A stretch of DNA of 64,000 bases, from contig NZ_SPNJ01000001.1 of NCBI RefSeq assembly GCF_004563925.1, forward strand, positions 1,178,001-1,242,000, written 5' to 3'. The number at the start of each line of letters is the position of its first letter. The stretch's first letter is position 1. The position numbers and the translations under genes are program-made. This document shows, piece by piece, positions 25,908 through 34,179 of this stretch. A model generated the notes under the pieces. The model was given only the letters and a program-made list of their open reading frames with translations. It had not been told where the DNA came from and made no database searches. Source of the stretch: Herbaspirillum sp. 3R11 (lineage in GTDB: Bacteria; Pseudomonadota; Gammaproteobacteria; Burkholderiales; Burkholderiaceae_D).

Positions 25908-27398
25908 TCAGTCCAGCGTGCCGACATGCACCGGCGGTGTGGTGTTGAACCAGTGCGGGCGCGACGCTTCCAGTTGCGCAGCAAGTTGCAGCAGGCGCGC
26001 TTCTTCGAACCATTTGGCGTAGAGCTGCACGCCCACCGGAATACCGTTGGCGTCCTTGCCGGCCGGCAGGCTGATGGCGGGAAGGCCTGCCTCGCTGGCG
26101 GGGATGGCGTAGCGTCCGGCGTCCAGCAGTTCATTGATGTAGCCGTCGAAGTCGCGGTCATTGGCCAGCGAAAACGGACCGTTGGCTTTGGGTGCGGGAA
26201 TCGCGAAAGCGGGCGCCAGCAGCGCGTCGTACTTGCCGAAGAATTCGCCGAGTCGCAAGGCATGCGCATTGTTGCCGGCCTGATGCCTCAGGACGTCGCG
26301 CTTGTCGTAGCCTTGGGCGTTGAGCCAGAACTTGCGCGTCATCGGCGCCAGCTGCTCCAGCAAGCCGGGCGGGATGCCGTCTTCATATGGCAGCCCCCAC
26401 ATGGCCGGACGCATGCCCAGCCAGAAGGTGCGGAACGAGGGCCAGAAGCGGTTCCAGTCGGTGATGATGGCGTCGTCGATTTCTTCGACTTCATGGCCGA
26501 GCTCCTGCAGCGCAGCGGCAACATCGCGCGTGCGCGCGGCGATATCGGCGTGGCACGCCGTAGCGCGGCCCCATGCCCCGGTCGACAGCGCGATGCGCAG
26601 CTTGCCCGGCGCGCGTTGCAAGGCCGAGGCGAAAGTGTGTGTCGGTGATTTGCTTGAGACGAAACTGTTGCCGGCCGGGTAATCGGTGGCGGCGGCGTCG
26701 AGGAAGGCGGCCGTATCGCGCACGGTGCGCGAGAACGTTCCTTCGCCGATGGTGGCGTTGCCGTATTCGTTGAAGCTCCACGGCAAGGGCAGACGTCCGC
26801 GCGACACCTTGAGGCCGATCAGGCCGGTCAGGCTGGCGGGGATGCGCGTCGAACCGGCGCCGTCGGTGCTATGCGCCAGCGGCGTCACGCCGGCTGCAAC
26901 CAGCGCGGCGCTGCCGCCCGACGAGCCGCCCGGCGTGTAGTCAAGGTTCCACGGATTGCGCGTGACCTTGAGGCCGCGATAGGTGGTCGTGGTGTCATAG
27001 GTCATGCCCAGTTCGGCCGTGGTCGAGCGACCAACTGAGATCAAACCGGCGCGATGCAGGTTGGCGATCAGCGGATCGGTGCGCGCGCTGCGCTTGTCCT
27101 TGTTCAGGGCCGAACCGTTTTCGGCCAGGCGGCCGGCGATGGTCGAGCCGAGATCCTTGATGAACAGCGGCACGCCCCACAGCGCACCCTCGGGATTGGC
27201 GCCGTCGGCCGAGGGCGTTGATGCGATGTCGTCAAAAGTCTCCAGCACTGCGCCCAACTGCGGCTCCAGCAGTCGGGCCGCTGCGATGGCCTGTGCGACG
27301 GTCTCTGCCGCACTGACCTGGCGCGTGCGCACCAGCTCCGCCAGCGCGAGGGCGTCCAGCCGTCCCCATTCTTGCCAGCTCAATGCAGGCTTGCTCAT
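25908..27398 (-). CDS. Amidase-signature family hydrolase
   Basis: 496 residues, cytosolic. Ser-cisSer-Lys triad elements: Lys81 in 'GVPLFIKDLGS', the Gly/Ser-rich 'PGGSSGGSAALVAAG', and 'HSTDGAGSTRIPASL'. It hydrolyses an amide to acid plus ammonia; the substrate is unknown. ATG 27398 overlaps the stop of the upstream amidase gene (ATGA), so the two are coupled. The frame stays open further upstream but that region is inside the neighbour. Confidence 0.92.
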   Translation of the reverse strand: MSKPALSWQEWGRLDALALAELVRTRQVSAAETVAQAIAAARLLEPQLGAVLETFDDIASTPSADGANPEGALWGVPLFIKDLGSTIAGRLAENGSALNKDKRSARTDPLIANLHRAGLISVGRSTTAELGMTYDTTTTYRGLKVTRNPWNLDYTPGGSSGGSAALVAAGVTPLAHSTDGAGSTRIPASLTGLIGLKVSRGRLPLPWSFNEYGNATIGEGTFSRTVRDTAAFLDAAATDYPAGNSFVSSKSPTHTFASALQRAPGKLRIALSTGAWGRATACHADIAARTRDVAAALQELGHEVEEIDDAIITDWNRFWPSFRTFWLGMRPAMWGLPYEDGIPPGLLEQLAPMTRKFWLNAQGYDKRDVLRHQAGNNAHALRLGEFFGKYDALLAPAFAIPAPKANGPFSLANDRDFDGYINELLDAGRYAIPASEAGLPAISLPAGKDANGIPVGVQLYAKWFEEARLLQLAAQLEASRPHWFNTTPPVHVGTLD

Positions 27399-28852
27399 GC
27401 GGGTACTCCCGATGTGATTGGCGCAGCGCCGTGATAGGCATGGCCGGTGGCGCCGAGCTTGCCGCCGACGGCGTCGTGGAAGGCCTGCGCATACGGTAGC
27501 AGGCGCTTGTCTTCGAAGGACCTGGCGAGCAGGCATAGGCCGAACGGCAGGCCGTCGCTGCGCAAACCGGCGGGAACGCTGATCGCCGCCAGCCGCAAGG
27601 GATTGGCGAAGTAGGTGTAGTAGCCGAGGTTGGCGTTGAGCGCGACCGGATCGGCTTCGACGTCCTTGATGCGATAGATGGTTCCCGCCGTCGGCAAGGC
27701 CAGGATGTCGACCTTGTCTAGTTCCTGTGCGGCCTTGCGCTTGTGCGCTTCGAGCGCATAGACGGCGTCGAAGGCATCGGCGGCGCTGTAGCGTTTTGCC
27801 GCCAGGATCGCCAGCCGCACCGCCGGATGGACGTGGGGATCGGCAGGTTCTGCGGTGGCGCCGTAGGTCAGCCAGCGCTCGGCGATGAAGGCGCTGTTGA
27901 AGACCAGCTTGCCGGCTTCGGCGAACGGTTCGAAGTCGATTTCCACCGCTTCGCCGCCGAGGTCGATCAAGCGGCGTACGGATGTTTCGAACTGCGCCTC
28001 GGCGAGTTGGTCGCCGAAGAAGTTCAGGTATTTTTCAGCCGGCAGGCCGAAGCGGAAATGTTTGGGCAGGCGTGTCGGCGGCTCTTCGCGAGGAGTGTTC
28101 ACGGAGTAGATGTCGCGCGCGTCGTAGCCTTCGATCTGATCCAGCACGGCGTAGGCGTCTTCGCTGGTCAGCGCGAACACCGGCGGTACGTCGAAGCTGC
28201 GATTGCAGTAGAGGAAGCCGTAGCTGCTGACGCGACCAGGCGTCGGTTTCAGGCCGACGATATTGTTCAGCGCCGCCGGTACGCGTCCCGAGCCGCCGGT
28301 GTCCGAGCCGATAGAGAAACTGACCTGTCCTGTGCTGACCGCAACCGCCGAGCCCGAACTGGAGCCGCCGGGCACGTAGTCAGGATGGAAGGGATTGCGG
28401 CAATAGCCTTGCGGCGAGCGGATGCCGACCAGTCCCGTGGCGAACTGATCCATGTTCTGCTTGCCGATCAGGATCGCGCCGGCCGCTTGCAGGCGTTCCA
28501 CCACGTGCGCCGTGCGGGTGGCGGTATAGGTGAAACTGGCGCAGGCGGCGCCGGTCGGCAATCCTGCGACGTCGATATTGTCCTTGACGCCGAAGGGCAG
28601 GCCGAACAAGGGCAGTGATGCGCCCCGGCCCTGTGCGGCCGCTTGCTCGAGCTTGCGCGCCTGTTCGCCGAGTTGCTCCTGCGGAATCAGGTAAGTCCAG
28701 ATGTGTTGATCGCGCTGTGTCCGGATGCGGCGATGCACTTCCTCCACCAGTGCGAGCGGCGACAGGCCGTCGCGATACGCGGCCGCCAGCGTGGGGAAAT
28801 CGAAGCTGAGCGTCTGCAATTCAGGCGCGGACAAATCGAGTGGCTTATTCAT
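27395..28852 (-). CDS. Allophanate-hydrolase-like amidase (AtzF-type, amidase domain only)
   Basis: 485 residues. 'PLFGLPFGVKDNIDVAGLPT' (Lys90), 'VPGGSSSGSAVAVSTGQVSFSIGSDTGGSGRVPA' and 'GLKPTPGRVSSYG' are characteristic of AtzF/DUR1,2-type allophanate hydrolases. Those enzymes carry an extra C-terminal domain (total about 600 residues) that is missing here; the protein ends shortly after the amidase fold. It lies 11 bases after the permease gene and is coupled to the second amidase, so both enzymes probably act on what the importer brings in. Allophanate or another carbamoylated N compound is possible. Confidence 0.88.
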   Translation of the reverse strand: MNKPLDLSAPELQTLSFDFPTLAAAYRDGLSPLALVEEVHRRIRTQRDQHIWTYLIPQEQLGEQARKLEQAAAQGRGASLPLFGLPFGVKDNIDVAGLPTGAACASFTYTATRTAHVVERLQAAGAILIGKQNMDQFATGLVGIRSPQGYCRNPFHPDYVPGGSSSGSAVAVSTGQVSFSIGSDTGGSGRVPAALNNIVGLKPTPGRVSSYGFLYCNRSFDVPPVFALTSEDAYAVLDQIEGYDARDIYSVNTPREEPPTRLPKHFRFGLPAEKYLNFFGDQLAEAQFETSVRRLIDLGGEAVEIDFEPFAEAGKLVFNSAFIAERWLTYGATAEPADPHVHPAVRLAILAAKRYSAADAFDAVYALEAHKRKAAQELDKVDILALPTAGTIYRIKDVEADPVALNANLGYYTYFANPLRLAAISVPAGLRSDGLPFGLCLLARSFEDKRLLPYAQAFHDAVGGKLGATGHAYHGAAPITSGVPA

Positions 28853-28863
28853 GAGAGACGGCC

Positions 28864-29616
28864 TCAGGTGGACCAATGCAAGAGGCGTCGCGAGGCCGAC
28901 TGGAACAGCCGGTCTGACACCGTGGAGATAAAACCGAGCACCAGCAGGCCGGCCATCATGTGGCCGATCTGCATGTTCTGCTGCGTGACTTCGAGGCGAT
29001 ACGCAATACCCGCATAGGCCCCGGCCAGCTCGGCCGCGACCAGCGTGTAGAACGCGATGCTGAGCGAGGTGCGCAGGCCGACGAAGATCACCGGCAGGGC
29101 GTCCGGCAGCTGCACCGTCCACAGCAATTGCCAGCGTGTCGCCCCCAGGCTTTGCGCTGCGCGCACCAGCGTTTCGGTCACGCGCTGCACGCCCATGTGC
29201 GTGGCCAGCCAGACCGTGAAGAACACGCCCCAGAACACCAGGAACCATTTCCCCAGCTCGGTCAGGCCGAACCAGACGATCACGATCGGCACGAAGGCGA
29301 TCGGCGGAATCGGCCGCAACAGTTGGAACACCGGCGTCAGCAAGCCCGACAGGATGGCGCTGCCGCCGGTCAGTACGCCGATGACGACGCCGACCACCGC
29401 GCCTGCGCTATAGCCGATCACCACGCGGGCGATGCTCCAGCCGGCGTCGGTGACGCCGTCGCCATGCAGCATGTAGTCGAAGAAGGCTTTGACCACTACT
29501 GTCGGCGGCGGGAACAGCAGCGGATTGACCAGTTCAAGCCCGGCCACCAGCTGCCAGATCGCCAGGAAGACTGGTATCGACAGCAGCCTGGCCCATTGTT
29601 CGGCGGGGATGCGCAT
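28864..29616 (-). CDS. NitT/TauT-type ABC transporter permease
   Basis: 250 residues, about six membrane helices, EAA loop 'LVRAAQSLGATRWQLLWTVQLP'. The family's typical N-terminal segment 'ARLLSIPVFLAIWQLVAGLELVNPLLFPPP' is present. It sits 6 bases after the binding-protein gene and 11 bases before the AtzF-like gene, in an operon with both. Confidence 0.92.
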   Translation of the reverse strand: MRIPAEQWARLLSIPVFLAIWQLVAGLELVNPLLFPPPTVVVKAFFDYMLHGDGVTDAGWSIARVVIGYSAGAVVGVVIGVLTGGSAILSGLLTPVFQLLRPIPPIAFVPIVIVWFGLTELGKWFLVFWGVFFTVWLATHMGVQRVTETLVRAAQSLGATRWQLLWTVQLPDALPVIFVGLRTSLSIAFYTLVAAELAGAYAGIAYRLEVTQQNMQIGHMMAGLLVLGFISTVSDRLFQSASRRLLHWST

Positions 29617-29622
29617 GGCTGA

Positions 29623-30606
29623 TCAGAGGCCCGGAATCTTGACGCGCTCCGGCGCAACCTGTTTCAGCGGCGCGGCGAAGATGAACTTGTGGAAGTCGGG
29701 CAGGGTGGCGCCGGTCGGCGCGTTGCCGGATTCCAGGCGCCACTCGGCATGGTTCTTCAGCGTCGACAACACGCGCTCGTCGAGCACCAGTTCAAAGATG
29801 TAGTCGTTCCAGATCTCGGCCAGTTCTTCCTTCTTCATGCCGGTCGCGGCGGCAATGATGGTGATGCTCTCGTCGCGGTTGGCCTTCAGGAAGCGTTCCG
29901 CATCCAGGATCGCGCGCAGGAAGGCGGTCACGGTCTTCTCGTTCTTGCTCAGGTATTCCTCGGTCACGACCAGGTTGAAGGTCTCGGCATAAACACCTTT
30001 GGTGTCCAGTTCCTTAACCTTGTCGCCGAGCGCCTTCTTGCCGTTGCTGATGTGCGGTTCCCAGGTGTTGTAGGCGTCGATGCTGTTGGTCGACAGCGCC
30101 GCCACCATGTCTTGCGGGCGCAGGTTGACCAGCGTGACGTCGTTCTTGGTCAGGCCGGCTTTCTTGAGCAGCGTCAGTGTATAGATCTCGCCGCCGGTGC
30201 CGACGGTGTAGCCGATGCGCTTGCTCTTGAGGTCTGCCGCCGAATTGATGCCCGCGGACTTGTTGACCAGGGTCTTGTCGTCGGAATATTCCATGCGCGC
30301 CAGCAAGGCGATTTTCTGGCGCGCCAGTGCCGCCGCGGTGATCGGCGCTTCCGCCGTGGTGGCGATGTCGGCGCCGCCGCCGAGCACGGTTTCCAGCGCC
30401 TGGCGGCCGCTGGTGAAGTTGTTCACTGTGACGTCGAGGCCGTATTTTTCAAACAGGTTCTTTTGCTTGGCGATGATGGCCAGGCCGGAGATCGGCGCCA
30501 GGTTCTGCGCCAGGCGGATCTTGTCCGCCGCGTTGGCGAAGCCGGAGGAGAACGCCAGCAGGATGGCGGCTCCCGTCAATACAAAACGACCGATGTGATG
30601 TTGCAT
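29623..30606 (-). CDS. NitT/TauT-type ABC substrate-binding protein
   Basis: 327 residues, standard length. The signal peptide is 'HHIGRFVLTGAAILLAFSSGFANAAD'. The mature part starts 'KIRLAQNLAPISGLAIIAKQKNLFEKYGL', typical of SsuA/TauA/NMT1-like receptors. ATG 30606 is chosen for the signal peptide; the frame stays open upstream. Neighbouring amidases suggest an amide- or urea-like nitrogen compound as ligand, but this is inference. Confidence 0.92.
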   Translation of the reverse strand: MQHHIGRFVLTGAAILLAFSSGFANAADKIRLAQNLAPISGLAIIAKQKNLFEKYGLDVTVNNFTSGRQALETVLGGGADIATTAEAPITAAALARQKIALLARMEYSDDKTLVNKSAGINSAADLKSKRIGYTVGTGGEIYTLTLLKKAGLTKNDVTLVNLRPQDMVAALSTNSIDAYNTWEPHISNGKKALGDKVKELDTKGVYAETFNLVVTEEYLSKNEKTVTAFLRAILDAERFLKANRDESITIIAAATGMKKEELAEIWNDYIFELVLDERVLSTLKNHAEWRLESGNAPTGATLPDFHKFIFAAPLKQVAPERVKIPGL

Positions 30607-30652
30607 GCAGATACCCTTTGTTGTTGGATTAGTGAATGAATGCGGGAAGGAT

Positions 30653-31522
30653 TCAGGCGGCGATGCGTTGCGGCGGCAAGGCCGATACGGACTCGCTCCG
30701 GAACGACTGCAGGCTCTCGTCGGCAATCAGCCCATGCAAGCGCGCGCGGATATCGAGGAATTCCTTGCTCAGCACGACGTCGGCCAGGCGCGGGCGTTTC
30801 AGCGTCACCGGCACCACCGCCTTGACCGTGCCGGGGCGCGCCGTCATGACATAGATGCGGTCCGACAGGAAGATCGCTTCGTCGATGTCATGGGTGATGA
30901 ACAGCACCGAAATACCCAGCGTCTGCCACAGGTCAGTCAGCAGTTGCTGCATGATCGTGCGGGTCTGCGTATCGAGTGCGCCGAACGGCTCGTCCATGAG
31001 CAGGATGCGCGGATTGGCGGCGAGGGCGCGGATGATGCCGACGCGCTGCTTCATGCCGCCCGACAATTGCGCCGGATAGAATTTTTCGAATTCGCTGAGC
31101 CCTGCCTGTTGCAGCAACTGCCGCGAGCGATGCTGGCGTGTTTGCTTGTCGACGCCTTGCAGCTTGAGGCCGAATTCGACATTGGCCAGCACGTTCTTCC
31201 ACGGGAACAGCGAGTACTGTTGGAACACCACACCGCGATCGGCGCCGGGGCCGGTGATGGCCTTGCCGTCCAGGCTGACGCTGCCTTCGGTCGGCGCGAC
31301 GAAGCCGGCGACCAGGTTCAGCAAGGTCGACTTGCCGCAGCCGGACGGACCGATGACGCTGACGAATTCGCCGCTGTGCACGTCCAGCGTCACGCCATGT
31401 ACCGCCTGTACGCTCTGGCCACCCTGACTGGTCTGGGCAAAGCGCACCGACAGGTCGCGGATCTCGATGTTGCCGACCGCCGCTGCGGAGGAAGGCGCGA
31501 CGCCGGGAAATGAAGTTGTCAT
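30653..31522 (-). CDS. NitT/TauT-type ABC transporter ATP-binding protein
   Basis: 289 residues. Walker A GPSGCGKST, Q-loop 'VVFQQYSLFPW', signature LSGGMKQRVG, Walker B LLMDEPFGALDTQT, H-loop ITHDIDEAI. ATG 31522 gives the plausible N-terminus MTTSFPGVAP. It is the first gene of the minus-strand run ATPase, binding protein, permease, two amidases. Confidence 0.92.
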   Translation of the reverse strand: MTTSFPGVAPSSAAAVGNIEIRDLSVRFAQTSQGGQSVQAVHGVTLDVHSGEFVSVIGPSGCGKSTLLNLVAGFVAPTEGSVSLDGKAITGPGADRGVVFQQYSLFPWKNVLANVEFGLKLQGVDKQTRQHRSRQLLQQAGLSEFEKFYPAQLSGGMKQRVGIIRALAANPRILLMDEPFGALDTQTRTIMQQLLTDLWQTLGISVLFITHDIDEAIFLSDRIYVMTARPGTVKAVVPVTLKRPRLADVVLSKEFLDIRARLHGLIADESLQSFRSESVSALPPQRIAA

Positions 31523-31835
31523 AACAGGTCTTGAGCGATGAGGTGCTGCGAGTCTAAGTCGCGTTGCCAAGACCTGGGAACGAAGCAATTCGAGATTCGA
31601 TATGCGTAGAAACGCGGTGGCGTCACAGCGCCGGAAAGGCCGTTATGACGCGGCTTTTCCGGTGGTTGTAAGTCGTTTTTCGTATAAGGCGGGAGCGAAT
31701 GCTGCGCGGTTGCGCATGTTCGCGCAAGTCAAGGCAACCGAGCGCAATCCCGCGCAAGTCAGCGCAGATTGCGTTCGGGAGGTATTGAAATGAGCGGAAG
31801 AGAGAAAACGAAAGCGAAGGCGAAAGCCGCAGTAG
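31523..31835. other. Repeat-rich intergenic region upstream of the ABC/amidase operon
   Basis: 313 bases between the stop of the FCD-type GntR gene and the ATPase start, both on the minus strand. No convincing gene. It holds a 12-bp hairpin (31631-31662), an inverted repeat TTGCGC-N6-GCGCAA (31710-31727) and a direct repeat cgcgcaagtc (31721-31730, 31751-31760), so it is probably the operon's control region. Confidence 0.6.
31631..31662. repeat. Imperfect 12-bp inverted repeat (hairpin)
   Basis: CCGGAAAGGCCG (31631-31642) pairs with CGGCTTTTCCGG (31651-31662) around an 8-base loop, with a single mismatch that is a G-U pair in RNA. No T-run follows on either strand, so a simple terminator is unlikely; a leader hairpin or binding site is possible. 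Confidence 0.6.
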
Positions 31836-32522
31836 CTATAGCAGCAATTCCTTGGCGAGGTCGCGCTTGGGATCGGATGGCGTGTCGAATTCCAGCGCCT
31901 GTTCCACATGGTGCAGGTGATGCAGCATCAGCTCGACGGCTTCGTCGACCTTACCGGCCTTGGCGGCGGCGATGAAGTCGCAATGCTCTTCGGTCGAACA
32001 GATGGCGTCGCGGGTTGACTGGTACAGCATGGTGATCAGCGAGCTGCGGCCGGCGAGCTTGACCAGGATGTCGGTGAGGACCTCGTTGCCGACGATGTTC
32101 GCCAGCAGGATATGGAAGTCGCTCAACAGGGTCGAGCGGACTTGCGGATTGTTCTCTTCAATGGCGCGGCGTTCTTCGCGCAGATGGGCTTCCAGCGTGG
32201 CGTAGTCGGCAGCGGTCGCACGCGCGACGAATTCCCTCACCATGGCCGCTTCCAGCGTGCGGCGTACGAAGAAGATGTTGCGCGTTTCTTCCACGGTCGG
32301 CTTGCTGACGAAGGCGCCCTTGTCCGGAATCAGGTCGATCAGTTTGTCTTTGGCCAGCATCACCAGCGCCGCGCGGATCTTGGTGCGGCTGACCTGGTAG
32401 ACGCGCGCCAACGCTTCTTCGCGGAGTTTTGCCCCGGGTGGAAGACGCTGTTCGGCGATGGCGATGGTGATGTCGCGCGCAATCGCTTCTGAACTGTCGG
32501 GAGGAAGTACTGCTTCGGTCAT
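31836..32522 (-). CDS. GntR-family regulator, FCD (FadR-type) subfamily
   Basis: 228 residues. The N-terminal winged HTH ('SEAIARDITIAIAEQRLPPGAKL', 'SRTKIRAALVMLAKDKLI') is followed by an all-helical FCD domain with metal-ligand-type residues ('DFHILLANIVGN', 'EHCDFIAAAKAG'). ATG 32522 is preferred over an upstream alternative because it gives the usual short arm before the HTH. Same strand as the ABC/amidase operon downstream, so it is the likely regulator of that operon. An inverted repeat lies 41 bases upstream of its start. Confidence 0.92.
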   Translation of the reverse strand: MTEAVLPPDSSEAIARDITIAIAEQRLPPGAKLREEALARVYQVSRTKIRAALVMLAKDKLIDLIPDKGAFVSKPTVEETRNIFFVRRTLEAAMVREFVARATAADYATLEAHLREERRAIEENNPQVRSTLLSDFHILLANIVGNEVLTDILVKLAGRSSLITMLYQSTRDAICSTEEHCDFIAAAKAGKVDEAVELMLHHLHHVEQALEFDTPSDPKRDLAKELLL

Positions 32523-32563
32523 AGGATGGATGGTTCTGTTGTGTAAGGCGCCTGTGTTAGGCG

Positions 32564-32585
32564 AATTCGGACAAGACACCGAATT
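32564..32585. promoter_or_regulatory. Inverted repeat upstream of the FCD-type GntR gene
   Basis: AATTCGG-N8-CCGAATT, a perfect 7-bp inverted repeat, 41 bases upstream of the regulator's ATG. Candidate autoregulatory operator; also possible is a short hairpin after dctA, whose stop is at 32633. No T-run follows. Confidence 0.45.
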
Positions 32586-32632
32586 GTACCCTTGTATTTT
32601 CGCCATCCATCCTGCGACCTTATTCCTGAATG

Positions 32633-33913
32633 TTATTCAAACGTTGCCGCCGGAATCTCGCCGTTCAGCACGGCGCGGGCGCGGGTCTTGTCGATGTCTT
32701 TTTCCCAGGTCGCGACGACCACGGTGGCGACGCAGTTGCCGAGCAGGTTGCCCAGCGCGCGCACGATGCCGATGAACCAGTCGATTGACAGCACCAGCAC
32801 CAGACCGACCACCGGAATCGCCGGAATCGTCGTCAGCGTCGCCGCCAGGATCACGATGGCCGAACCCGGCACGCCGTGTGCGCCCTTGGAGGTGATCAAG
32901 GCGATCGCCAGGATCATCAGCAGGTCGCCCATCGCCAGATGCGTGTTGGTGGCTTGCGCGATGAACACGGCCGCCATGGTCAGGTAGATCGAGAACGCAT
33001 CGAGGTTGAATGAGTAGCCGGTCGGGATCACCAGGCCGACGGTCGACTTCTTGATGCCCATGTGCTCCAGCTTGCGCATGACCTGCGGCAGCACGCTGTC
33101 GGAGGAGGCGGTCGCCAGCACCACGATCAGTTCTTCACGCAGGTAGGCGATCAGCTTGAAGATGTTCAGTCCGGAGGTGCGCAGGATCGCGCCCAGCACC
33201 ACCACCACGAAGAACACCACCGCGCCGTAGAACAGCAGCACCAGCATGCCGAGCTGTTTGAGCGAACCGATGCCGTAGCGGCCGACCGTGAAGGCGATCG
33301 CACCGAACACGCCCAGCGGCGCCAGGCGGATGATGAAGGCCATGCACTTGAAGAAGGCTTCCGACAGCGAGGCGATCAGCGAGACGGTCGGTTGGCCTTT
33401 GTCGCCGATCAGCAGCAGGGCGCAACCGAAGATGACCGAGATCAGCAAGACCTGCAGCACGTCGCCGGAGGTGAATGCGCTCACGATGGTGCTAGGGATC
33501 AGCTTCATGATGAAGTCGGCGAAGCTGGTGCCCTTGACCTTGCTGGCGGTCTCTACATAGCTGGACAGGCCGCTGGCGTCGAGATTGGTCGGGTCGATGT
33601 TCATGCCGGCGCCGGGCTGGAACACGAACGCCAGCACCAGGCCGAGCAGCAGCGCGATGGTGGTGACGATTTCAAAGTAGATGATGGCCTTGATGCCGAC
33701 GCTGCCGACCTTCTTCAGATCACTGGCGCCGCAAATGCCTTGCACCACCACGCAAAACACGATCACCGGAATGATCATCTTGATCAGCTTGATGAAGCCG
33801 TCGCCCAGCGGCTTGAGGCTCTGGCCGAAGTCGGGATAGAACAGGCCGACGACGATGCCGGCAATCAGGGCGATGACAACCTGCCCGAACAAAGATTTGA
33901 AAAATCGATTCAC
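32633..33913 (-). CDS. dctA: C4-dicarboxylate:cation symporter DctA
   Basis: 426 residues, normal length for DctA. It imports succinate, fumarate and malate across the inner membrane. 'FFKSLFGQVVIALIAGIVVGLFYP' starts the protein, and 'TASSDSVLPQVMRKLEHMGI' and 'GYSFNLDAFSIYLTMAAVFIAQATNT' are the signature hairpin and helix 7/8 motifs of the DAACS family. The start is a GTG at 33913 with AGGAGAC upstream; a longer frame to 33979 has no support. It stands between two differently directed catabolic units. Confidence 0.95.
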   Translation of the reverse strand: MNRFFKSLFGQVVIALIAGIVVGLFYPDFGQSLKPLGDGFIKLIKMIIPVIVFCVVVQGICGASDLKKVGSVGIKAIIYFEIVTTIALLLGLVLAFVFQPGAGMNIDPTNLDASGLSSYVETASKVKGTSFADFIMKLIPSTIVSAFTSGDVLQVLLISVIFGCALLLIGDKGQPTVSLIASLSEAFFKCMAFIIRLAPLGVFGAIAFTVGRYGIGSLKQLGMLVLLFYGAVVFFVVVVLGAILRTSGLNIFKLIAYLREELIVVLATASSDSVLPQVMRKLEHMGIKKSTVGLVIPTGYSFNLDAFSIYLTMAAVFIAQATNTHLAMGDLLMILAIALITSKGAHGVPGSAIVILAATLTTIPAIPVVGLVLVLSIDWFIGIVRALGNLLGNCVATVVVATWEKDIDKTRARAVLNGEIPAATFE

Positions 33914-34091
33914 CTTGGTCTCCTGGTGTGGTTCTGGATGGGCGCCTGTATGCGTCTCTATGCGCTTGCACAAGGGCATGCCCGCTGTATTTGGATTCAG
34001 CTTTTGTAGTTTCTTTTGTACTTCTTGACTGCACGGCCGCTCCTCCGGCCGTTGTTCCTTTGCTAATTACACACGTCGTTTGAAAATTGTT

Positions 34092-34120
34092 TTGACGCGC
34101 CGGAACAAGCTCACTATATT
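34092..34120 (+). promoter_or_regulatory. Sigma70-type promoter for the M20 hydrolase gene
   Basis: TTGACG (34092-34097), a 17-base spacer and TATATT (34115-34120) form a near-consensus promoter pointing to the + strand gene at 34180. The -10 box runs into a palindromic element, suggesting repression. Confidence 0.65.
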
Positions 34121-34155
34121 GCATACAATTTGTGAATACAATAAAAATATGCAAT
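34118..34155. promoter_or_regulatory. Inverted repeat with inner direct repeat over the promoter start
   Basis: ATTGCATA (34118-34125) is mirrored by TATGCAAT (34148-34155), perfect 8-bp arms 22 bases apart. Inside, ATACAAT recurs at 34123-34129 and 34136-34142, 13 bases apart. The element overlaps the -10 box and the presumed transcription start, the classic place for a repressor. The binding protein is unknown; no regulator gene is immediately adjacent. Confidence 0.55.
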
Positions 34156-34179
34156 CCTGATGACTTCAAGGAGACCGCT

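Noticed and set aside
34033..34052. Inverted repeat ACGGCC-N8-GGCCGT between dctA and the amidohydrolase gene
   Set aside because: It has no T-run on either strand, and it lies upstream of both divergent genes where a terminator would make no sense. It may be a chance GC-rich hairpin.
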